Of a stretch of 64,000 bases of DNA, positions 57,905-64,000 are shown one piece after another. The number at the start of each line of letters is the position of its first letter. Position 1 is the first letter of the stretch. The notes beneath the pieces were generated by a model. That model searched no databases and had not been told where the DNA came from. It saw only the letters and a list, made by a program, of their open reading frames with translations. The translations under genes were made by a program, and so were the position numbers. The DNA is taken from assembly GCF_041530365.1 (NCBI RefSeq), contig NZ_CP168034.1, forward strand, positions 806,001-870,000, written 5' to 3'. Source of the stretch: Capnocytophaga sp. ARDL2 (GTDB taxonomy: Bacteria; Bacteroidota; Bacteroidia; Flavobacteriales; Flavobacteriaceae).

Positions 57905-58600
57905 TTATTGTTCTAATTGTTGGTTGATAATAGCCTGTTTTACTTGCTTGTAAAAATCGTCTTTTGCTTGGGCATACGACACATTATATATATTTTTTTT
58001 TGGGTGAAATTTCTCTGGAATATCCTTTTTCAAAATATTGTATAATTCGTCCAATTGTTCGTTTACAGGTGCTTTGTATTGAATTTGCCATTCAAAACGG
58101 CGTTTCAAAGCATCGTCTATCATGTGAATTTGGTTGGTTGCAGCAATGAGAATTGATTTTTGAGGAAAATAATCCATCAGTTGAATAATCGCATTTACTA
58201 CGCGTTTCATTTCCGAATTGTCGTTGTTGTCATAATCTCTGATTTGTCCCAATGAATCAAATTCATCAAGCAATAAAACCATACTTTCGTATTGAGCTTC
58301 TTTGAAGAGTTGTTCGAGATTTTTGGAAGTTTCGCCCAATTTAGAAGAAACGATAGTCGAAAGGTTTACAATCACCAATTTTTTATTGAGATGATTGGCG
58401 ATTACTTTGGCAGTCATTGTTTTACCACAACCGCTATCGCCGTACAAAAGCAATTTGTTGGCTACGGGAATTTTGTATTGTTCAAATAAATGTTTGAATT
58501 GTTGCTCGTGCAAAAATGCTTTTAGATGTTGTTTGATTTCGTTCGAAGCAATAAAATCTTCAAACGAAATCTTACTTCTATCGATATAATAAAAACTCAT
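57905..58600 (-). CDS. AAA-type ATPase
   Basis: 231 residues, one AAA domain. Walker A GDSGCGKT (about 54-61), Walker B MVLLLDEFDSLG (about 107-118), sensor ATNQ and the arginine-finger region ALKRRF. Short C-terminal helical part; no extra N-domain, so it resembles the minimal AAA proteins seen in flavobacteria. Substrate unknown; linkage to dgt is the only context. A TAACTTTG box lies about 25 bases upstream (58623-58630). Confidence 0.85.
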   Translation of the reverse strand: MSFYYIDRSKISFEDFIASNEIKQHLKAFLHEQQFKHLFEQYKIPVANKLLLYGDSGCGKTMTAKVIANHLNKKLVIVNLSTIVSSKLGETSKNLEQLFKEAQYESMVLLLDEFDSLGQIRDYDNNDNSEMKRVVNAIIQLMDYFPQKSILIAATNQIHMIDDALKRRFEWQIQYKAPVNEQLDELYNILKKDIPEKFHPKKNIYNVSYAQAKDDFYKQVKQAIINQQLEQ

Positions 58601-58702
58601 AATCTGAAAGTGAAATTCGGTTCAAAGTTACGAATATTATAGAAAGAAAATTGTAATTGATAAGGAGAAATTGGTAAAATTGAGAAGTAGTATAATAAAA
58701 CT

Positions 58703-58732
58703 CAAGGCTGTCAATATTTTTGACAGCCTTGT
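58703..58732. terminator. Bidirectional terminator-like hairpin
   Basis: CAAGGCTGTCA pairs perfectly with TGACAGCCTTG around ATATTTT, followed by a T-rich end. It lies downstream of the broken lipoprotein gene (minus strand ends at 58777). Confidence 0.75.
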
Positions 58733-58776
58733 TCATTAATAATAAAAAATCATAAATTATGAAAAGCTTTTAAACA

Positions 58777-59229
58777 TTAATTGTTTTTCACTGGATTCCA
58801 TACTACTTGATAGTTTGTTTTTGGAATTTTTACAATGTAAAAAGGAGTAGAAGTTGCCGTTGTGTCAAATCTTTCAAGTTTTTTTCTATCTACATAGATT
58901 TTGTTGTTTTCTTGAGATACTTTTACAATGTCTATACTTCGTGTAGTACTCTATTTTTCAACGGTTGCCAATACAGTGTAGGCATTGAAATCAATGTTGA
59001 CTTCTTAAAACTCTACAATAGCATTGAGTGTAAATTGTGATAAAAATGAAATCCACTCTTGTTGAGAATTGATCATTTTGTTTTGTGCATTTATATCAGG
59101 ATTGGCATTTAATCCATCAGCTACCTCTCGAAAAGTCAAAGCTGTTTTAGGCGTGTTGTCTTCGTTTATACACGAATGCAATCCTATGGTTGCAATCAAT
59201 AGGAGTAAAAATTTTTTCATTGTTTTCAT
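58777..59229 (-). pseudogene. Lipoprotein of PrcB-C type with two in-frame stops
   Basis: The frame opens with a lipoprotein signal (FLLLLIATIGLHSC) and INEDNTPKTALTF, then hits TAA at 59005-59007 and TAG at 58951-58953, yet stays readable to a natural stop at 58777. The continuation EVNIDFNAYTVLATVEK, then STTRSIDIVKVSQENNKIYV and FDTTATSTPFYIVKIPKTN is the pattern of a PrcB C-terminal domain (protease complex subunit). As written only a 70-residue fragment is made. The reading frame is otherwise intact, so the lesions look recent. Confidence 0.75.
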
Positions 59230-59292
59230 GTTTTTATGATTATTTTTTAAATATGTAAAAAAATTAAAAACTATTGAAATTTGAAAATATCT

Positions 59293-60087
59293 TCATTTGT
59301 TTTTTACTACATAGATTTGACTGAGGGATAATTCAAAATTTTTAACTTGTATCCTTTGTTTTGTGATTGGCAATTTTTTATATTTTAAAAAAACATATCC
59401 ATCTTTATCAATGATACATTCTGGCTTTGGCTTGAAGTTTCCTTTTGCATCAAAATGTTTCATAAAATCATCTTTCATAGGATCAAAATCGGGTCTTTGC
59501 CAGTCATAGGCGTATGTTTTTTCTGTGGAATGTATGGGCAAAAGATAGGAAAAAGACAGTCCAGTGAGAAATCCTGCCAAATGTCCCTGCCAAGAGATTC
59601 CTTCTTTTACATTGGGAAACATATACCAAATCGAACTTCCATAAAAAAGCACAACAAAAAATGATACTGCCATCAATCGAAAATTTTTACTTCGCAATCC
59701 TGTAAAAAACAAATAAGCGGTAAATACGTATATCAATCCACTAGCTCCAATGTGTACTCCGCTTTCGGCAATCAACCAAGTACCTAATCCAGACAGTACG
59801 ATTCCACCTATAAAAAGTACTTTCCAATATTTGGGGTAATAATATAAAACCAAAGGAAATAATACAATAATTGCTATACTATTGTTGGCAATATGCTCGA
59901 TAGAACCGTGTAAAAAGGGAGAAAACAAGATGCCTTTTAATCCGAAAAGTTCTCTTGGATGTATGCCAAAGTTTTCCCATTCAAAAGAAAATCTCCAGTT
60001 GATATAATAGATGCTCCACAATATAAAAATAAAGAGAAGTGGAATAGTAAATTGTTCTTTTTTTATCCTAATTTGATTTGTATTCAT
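59293..60087 (-). CDS. Rhomboid family intramembrane serine protease
   Basis: 264 residues. Six or so hydrophobic helices; conserved HGSIEHIANN (about 60-69), catalytic Ser in HIGASGLIY (about 116) and His in SWQGHLAGFLTG (about 168). A soluble C-terminal tail (about 195-264) follows. Cleaves membrane proteins within the bilayer; target unknown. Separated from prfB by a promoter-sized gap and transcribed away from it. Confidence 0.9.
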   Translation of the reverse strand: MNTNQIRIKKEQFTIPLLFIFILWSIYYINWRFSFEWENFGIHPRELFGLKGILFSPFLHGSIEHIANNSIAIIVLFPLVLYYYPKYWKVLFIGGIVLSGLGTWLIAESGVHIGASGLIYVFTAYLFFTGLRSKNFRLMAVSFFVVLFYGSSIWYMFPNVKEGISWQGHLAGFLTGLSFSYLLPIHSTEKTYAYDWQRPDFDPMKDDFMKHFDAKGNFKPKPECIIDKDGYVFLKYKKLPITKQRIQVKNFELSLSQIYVVKNK

Positions 60088-60186
60088 AGTATGAACTATT
60101 CAAAAATGTATCCAATATTTTTTTACTGACAATACGGCAGTAATGTGTTTTTTATGTAATTTAGCGGAAATTTTCTTAAAAAGAAT

Positions 60187-61281
60187 ATGGTTACTAACGA
60201 ACAAATAAAAAATTTGAGTGAACGAGTAGAATCTTTGCACAAATATTTAGATATAGAAAAAAAACTCATTGAAATTACCAACGAAGAAGAAAAAACGTTT
60301 GCTCCTGATTTTTGGAACAATGCCAAAGAGGCAGAAATGATAGTAAAAAACCTTCGTTCAAAGAAAAAATGGGTAGAAGACTACAACCATGCAGTCGCAA
60401 CCAAAGACGAATTGTTGATAGCAATGGAGTTTTTTCAAGAAGGTGCAGTAGAAGCTGAAGAAGTGGATGCATTGTATGAAAAAGCATTGGAAGCTGTAGA
60501 AAATCTCGAGTTCAAAAATATGTTGTCAGACGAAGGTGATGCCATGAGTGCTGTGTTGCAAATCACAGCGGGTGCAGGTGGTACAGAATCGTGCGATTGG
60601 GCGTCTATGCTGATGCGTATGTACTTGATGTGGGGTGAGAAAAATGGTTATAAAATCAAGGAACTCAACTTTCAAGAAGGTGATGTGGCTGGTATAAAAA
60701 CAGTAACTCTGGAAATCGAAGGCGAATTTGCTTTTGGGTATCTCAAGGGAGAAAATGGCGTACATCGTTTGGTGCGTATTTCACCTTTTGATAGCAACGC
60801 CAAACGTCATACGTCGTTTGCTTCGGTGTACGTATATCCGTTGGTGGACGATACTATTGAAATCGAAATCAGTCCAGCAGATATTGAAATTACAACCGCT
60901 CGATCGAGTGGGGCAGGGGGGCAAAATGTAAATAAAGTAGAAACGAAAGTACAATTGCTACACAAACCTACAGGAATACAAATTCAGTGTTCAGAGACTC
61001 GTTCTCAGCATGACAACCGTGAACGTGCAATGCAAATGTTGAAATCACAGTTGTACGAAATAGAATTGAAAAAACGATTAGAGCAACGAGCAGATATCGA
61101 GGCAAGTAAAATGAAAATCGAGTGGGGGTCACAGATTAGAAACTATGTGATGCATCCGTACAAATTGGTAAAAGACGTGCGTTCGCAACACGAAACTAGT
61201 GATGTAGATGCTGTAATGAACGGTGGTCTCGACCCGTTTTTAAAAGCATACCTGATGATGATGGGGCAAAAAGAAGAATAG
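60187..61281 (+). CDS. prfB: Peptide chain release factor 2
   Basis: 364 residues. It reads UGA and UAA stops. The tripeptide SPF ([11 protein letters not shown], about 197) and the GGQ motif in [14 protein letters not shown] (about 243) identify RF2. Length is the full family size. The gene is open from ATG in one frame: at the place of the usual UGA frameshift the codons read CAC-AAA-TAT-TTA-GAT (HKYLD), so the classical autoregulatory +1 frameshift is absent. Confidence 0.95.
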   Translation: MVTNEQIKNLSERVESLHKYLDIEKKLIEITNEEEKTFAPDFWNNAKEAEMIVKNLRSKKKWVEDYNHAVATKDELLIAMEFFQEGAVEAEEVDALYEKALEAVENLEFKNMLSDEGDAMSAVLQITAGAGGTESCDWASMLMRMYLMWGEKNGYKIKELNFQEGDVAGIKTVTLEIEGEFAFGYLKGENGVHRLVRISPFDSNAKRHTSFASVYVYPLVDDTIEIEISPADIEITTARSSGAGGQNVNKVETKVQLLHKPTGIQIQCSETRSQHDNRERAMQMLKSQLYEIELKKRLEQRADIEASKMKIEWGSQIRNYVMHPYKLVKDVRSQHETSDVDAVMNGGLDPFLKAYLMMMGQKEE

Positions 61282-61296
61282 TAAGTAAAATTGCTT

Positions 61297-61593
61297 ATGG
61301 AAAATACAACAAACGATTTAAACAACCCACATGTTCTTTATGTAAGAGAAAAGAGTTCAAATAGTATGGGAATTGCAGGATTTGTTTTTGCTATTTTGGC
61401 ATCGGTTCTTTCTTTTATTCCAATATTAAATTTTATTTTATGGTTGATGGGTGCTATTTTTTCCATGATTGGAGTTTTCAGACGCCCACGAGGATTTGCT
61501 ATAGCAGGATTAGTCATCTCCTTTTTCTGGATTATAGTTTTTATAATTGTAATGTTCGTTTTAGTAGGAGCAGCAACAGTTATAGCGGTATAA
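61297..61593 (+). CDS. Small DUF4190-like membrane protein
   Basis: 98 residues from the ATG at 61297; an upstream in-frame TTG at 61291 is less likely. Hydrophilic N-terminus (ENTTNDLNNPHVLYVREKSS), then two or three hydrophobic helices with the Gly-rich pattern MGIAGFVFAILASVLSFIP and RRPRGFAIAGLVISFF seen in DUF4190-type proteins. Function unknown. Sits 15 bases after prfB and is probably co-transcribed. Confidence 0.65.
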   Translation: MENTTNDLNNPHVLYVREKSSNSMGIAGFVFAILASVLSFIPILNFILWLMGAIFSMIGVFRRPRGFAIAGLVISFFWIIVFIIVMFVLVGAATVIAV

Positions 61594-61627
61594 AAAAATC
61601 AGACTACTCAATGTAGTCTGATTTTTT
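61592..61627. terminator. Terminator after the DUF4190-like gene
   Basis: AATCAGACTAC pairs with GTAGTCTGATT around TCAAT, with A-run left and T-run right. The broken DUF2891 frame also ends inside it (61608). Confidence 0.85.
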
Positions 61628-62536
61628 TATTTGAATTTATGATTGAATTTTCTTTTGATGTATCTGAATTTAGCATGGCATAAATTGCAAAAATCGCCAA
61701 CCAATGTCCGCCTCCATAATCACTTTCAAATAGCAAAGGCAAAATCCATTTTTAAAATTCTCTTTCAGGCAAAACATGCGTCATCAGGTAGGCTGTATTC
61801 AAACTTGGAAAGAAAAAATCCGATCCGTCAAGTTCGAGATGAGCTGGGATTTTTCGGTCGTTGAGATAAAAATATTTTGCTTTTTCGATGAGTTGTTTTT
61901 CAAATTCTACATTTTGAACTTCTCTTGCCCAATCGATTGCAAATGCCAATCCAAATGCTGTATTGGGGTGTACTCCAGTTCGGTTGGGATAGGTTTGTTT
62001 AGGTAAATAGTCTTTCCATTTTTTACTATTTCATTGGTCAAAGGTTGTAGGTTTTCTTTCCACTTTTTAGCGTATTCGTGTTGTTCTGTACGAGCAAGTA
62101 CTGAAATTTCTTCGTCCAATTTTAGTAACCACGCCCAGCTGTAAGTTCTTTCAAAAGTTTTAGCCGAAGGGTATTTAGAAAAATACAAGGCTTCTTCCAA
62201 TAGATTTTCTTTGGTAAGCGATTGATTGAGTTTTTGAATAATTTCTTGTTTTATAGAGAGATTGGGATACGTTTTTAGCAAACGTACCAGCATCCAATGT
62301 CCGTGTACAGAGCTCTGCCAATCATAGCAACCGTAAAAGGTAGGATGTAAATCTATTGGAGACAAACCTACTTCAGCCTCGGTATTGAATGTGTGTCCTG
62401 TTTTGTTTGGGTATTCTGTGTGAACGCAATGCAATGACAATTCAGCAAGATTTAGTGCTATTTCATTTGATAATATATGCTGATTTTGAGCGAAAGTTGA
62501 AAGAGAAAGCATCGACCAGAAAAATATGTTTTTCAT
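61608..62536 (-). pseudogene. DUF2891 protein gene with a frameshift and an in-frame stop
   Basis: Starts MKNIFFWSMLSLSTFAQ (signal peptide) at 62536. The DUF2891 sequence proceeds (HPTFYGCYDWQSSVHGHWML) until one A is missing at about 62011-62015, shifting the frame after IVKNGK. Adding an A restores DYLPKQTYPNRTGVHPNT and joins to FAIDWAREVQNVEFEKQL. A second lesion, TAA at 61752-61754, interrupts LPEREF before KWILPLLFESDYGGGHWLA, which reads on to 61608. Restored length about 309 residues. The start box TATCTTTG lies 19 bases upstream (62555-62562). Function unknown. Confidence 0.75.
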
Positions 62537-62642
62537 CTTGTGATTATTTCCAAACAAAGATAGAGATTATTTTTTATGATGAAATCTCATTTTCAAATTA
62601 AAACAATCAACAAAAATCCTTCACAGATATTCAAAAAAGTAT

Positions 62643-62650
62643 TAAATTTG
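62643..62650 (+). promoter_or_regulatory. Predicted -7 box of pdhB
   Basis: TAAATTTG, 26 bases before the pdhB ATG. Confidence 0.5.
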
Positions 62651-62676
62651 CGACTTTATAATAGAAACATATCTTT

Positions 62677-63654
62677 ATGAGAACAATACAATTTAGAGAG
62701 GCTATTTGCGAGGCAATGAGCGAAGAAATGCGTAGAGACGAAAACATCTATTTGATGGGGGAGGAAGTTGCTGAGTACAATGGTGCTTATAAGGCAAGTA
62801 AAGGAATGCTTGACGAATTTGGTCCAAAACGCGTAATCGATACACCTATTGCAGAGCTTGGTTTTGCTGGTATTGCGGTAGGTTCGGCAATGAATGGATT
62901 GCGTCCGATTGTAGAATTTATGACGTTTAACTTCTCATTGGTGGGTATTGACCAAATCATCAACAACGCAGCAAAAATGCGTCAGATGTCAGGTGGTCAG
63001 TTTTCGATGCCTATCGTGTTTAGAGGTCCTACAGCATCAGCAGGACAGTTGGCTGCAACACACTCTCAAGCGTTTGAAAATTGGTATGCCAATACTCCAG
63101 GTTTGAAAGTAGTAGTTCCTTCTAATCCGTATGACGCAAAAGGTTTGTTGAAATCTGCTATCCGTGACAACGACCCTGTAATCTTTATGGAGTCTGAGCA
63201 AATGTACGGAGACAAAGGAGAGGTGCCTACAGAGGAATACACAATTCCGTTGGGAGTTGCCGATGTAAAAAGACAAGGAACAGATGTTACGATTGTTTCT
63301 TTTGGAAAAATTTTGAAAGAGGCGTTTATCGCAGCAGACGAATTGGCAAAAGAAAATATTTCTGTAGAAATCATCGATTTGCGTACCATTCGTCCGATGG
63401 ATTACGATGCGATTATCAACTCGGTAAAGAAAACCAACCGTTTGGTGATTTTGGAAGAGGCTTGGCCGTTTAGTTCGGTTGCATCAGAGATTACTTATAT
63501 GGTACAAGAAAGAGCCTTTGATTATTTAGACGCTCCAATCCAAAGAATTACGACTGCCGATACACCAGCACCTTATTCACCAGCTTTGTTGAAAGAATGG
63601 TTGCCAAATGCACAAGATGTAGTAAAAGCGGTAAAAAAAGTTCTTTATAAATAA
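62677..63654 (+). CDS. pdhB: Pyruvate dehydrogenase E1 component subunit beta
   Basis: 325 residues. The beta subunit of the alpha2-beta2 E1 that decarboxylates pyruvate with thiamine diphosphate. Motifs: GEEVAEYNGAYKASKGM (with the Glu contacting the cofactor), DTPIAELGFAGIAVGSAM, FRGPTASAGQLAATHSQAFENWYANTPGLKVV and the C-terminal transketolase part (about 190-325). The alpha subunit is not adjacent, so it is encoded elsewhere. Confidence 0.94.
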   Translation: MRTIQFREAICEAMSEEMRRDENIYLMGEEVAEYNGAYKASKGMLDEFGPKRVIDTPIAELGFAGIAVGSAMNGLRPIVEFMTFNFSLVGIDQIINNAAKMRQMSGGQFSMPIVFRGPTASAGQLAATHSQAFENWYANTPGLKVVVPSNPYDAKGLLKSAIRDNDPVIFMESEQMYGDKGEVPTEEYTIPLGVADVKRQGTDVTIVSFGKILKEAFIAADELAKENISVEIIDLRTIRPMDYDAIINSVKKTNRLVILEEAWPFSSVASEITYMVQERAFDYLDAPIQRITTADTPAPYSPALLKEWLPNAQDVVKAVKKVLYK

Positions 63655-63666
63655 TAAAAATAATCT

Positions 63667-63712
63667 TAAATTTGCAGCTCCAAAAACGTTCAGAGTTTTT
63701 GGGGCTTTTTTT
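63667..63712 (+). promoter_or_regulatory. pdhB terminator with an embedded promoter for the next gene
   Basis: AGCTCCAAAAAC (63676-63687) pairs with GTTTTTGGGGCT (63695-63706) and runs into T residues that end at the next ATG. TAAATTTG (63667-63674) lies just in front, so a transcript starting near 63680 would lack the left part of the stem. Confidence 0.6.
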
Positions 63713-64000
63713 ATGAAACATTTTATAGCGATAATATATTTTTTTTTGGGTGTATTTTATTCATTTGCTCAAACACAAATCAGCGGAGTTGTCCGAGATG
63801 ATATGGGTAATCCTGTGGCAAATGCTCTCATTTACTATGAAGATTATTCTGCTGAAACAGAAAGTAATGACAATGGAGAGTTTTCTCTTTATTCTAAAAA
63901 AAAACAAGAAAATTTTATTGTAAGTGCCGTTGGTTTTAGAGAAGAATCTATTTCTTTGAATACAGCCAATTCAAACTTTTTTAACCTTGTTTTAAAACCA
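63713..64000 (+). CDS. Carboxypeptidase-regulatory-like domain protein, 5' part only
   Basis: Runs off the window after 96 codons. Signal peptide (MKHFIAIIYFFLGVFYSFAQ), then a CarboxypepD_reg-like fold: QISGVVRDDMGNPVANALIYYEDYS, the turn TESNDNGEFSLYS and VSAVGFREESISL. This domain opens many Bacteroidota outer-membrane proteins; next to pdhB in Flavobacteria it is often a DUF5686 protein, but the downstream part needed to decide is outside the window. Confidence 0.75.
   Translation, partial: MKHFIAIIYFFLGVFYSFAQTQISGVVRDDMGNPVANALIYYEDYSAETESNDNGEFSLYSKKKQENFIVSAVGFREESISLNTANSNFFNLVLKP

Overview
The window looks like chromosomal DNA of an AT-rich Bacteroidota bacterium of the order Flavobacteriales. 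A Capnocytophaga-like genus is possible, but I cannot fix the genus from sequence alone. The evidence is the repeated TAnnTTTG -7 promoter box (sometimes with a TTG about 19-22 bases upstream), near absence of purine-rich ribosome binding sites, two proteins with type IX secretion C-terminal sorting domains, many SpII lipoproteins, a type B L31, and the order acpP-fabF-rnc-(IPExxVDY-type gene)-pyk.

Layout. 1-7.3 kb: a small envelope cassette (YtxH, holin-like, small partner), rnr on the minus strand, a secreted leucine-rich repeat protein, an alkaline phosphatase family enzyme and a LuxE-like acyl-activating protein. 7.3-20.5 kb: the translation/transcription cluster tRNA-Tyr, tRNA-Thr, tuf, tRNA-Trp, secE, nusG, rplK, rplA, rplJ, rplL, rpoB, rpoC and a DUF3467 gene, with hairpins between rplL/rpoB and rpoB/rpoC. 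20.7-32.6 kb: a 1488-residue adhesin-like type IX cargo, a glutaryl-CoA dehydrogenase-like enzyme, a DUF3050 protein, rpmE, a C1 cysteine peptidase, and a minus-strand run of PLP enzyme, glucosaminidase and hemL. 32.6-44.5 kb: a region bounded by two identical, oppositely oriented 979-bp IS982-type elements. It holds an outer-membrane protein gene cut by the first IS, mgtE, rsmA, a broken lipoprotein gene, a methyltransferase, map, trhO, an ArsC-like gene, an alpha/beta hydrolase and purN. 44.5-46.7 kb: a C10 peptidase plus small lipoprotein pair lying between purN and acpP. 46.7-52 kb: acpP, fabF, rnc, the IPExxVDY-type gene, pyk and a cytochrome c lipoprotein. 52-64 kb: a LolC/E-like permease, a candidate structured RNA, a NamZ-like muramidase, guaB, an AAA ATPase with dgt, a rhomboid, prfB, pdhB and the start of a carboxypeptidase-regulatory-domain protein.

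The density of broken genes is unusual. nusG and rsmA, both housekeeping genes, carry single-base frameshifts. Five other genes carry stops, frameshifts or an IS, and two appear to have lost the G of an ATG start. Real decay and draft-sequence indels cannot be separated from sequence alone. The most interesting items are the fold-back structure over the transposase start, the IS end that supplies a new start codon to a signal peptide, a structured RNA candidate with G-U-maintained pairing near 53.2-53.3 kb, a terminator-like hairpin inside the first codons of rnc, a pair of dispersed MITE-like repeats, and a TrhO protein with an extra C-terminal domain resembling the U32-peptidase C-terminal domain.
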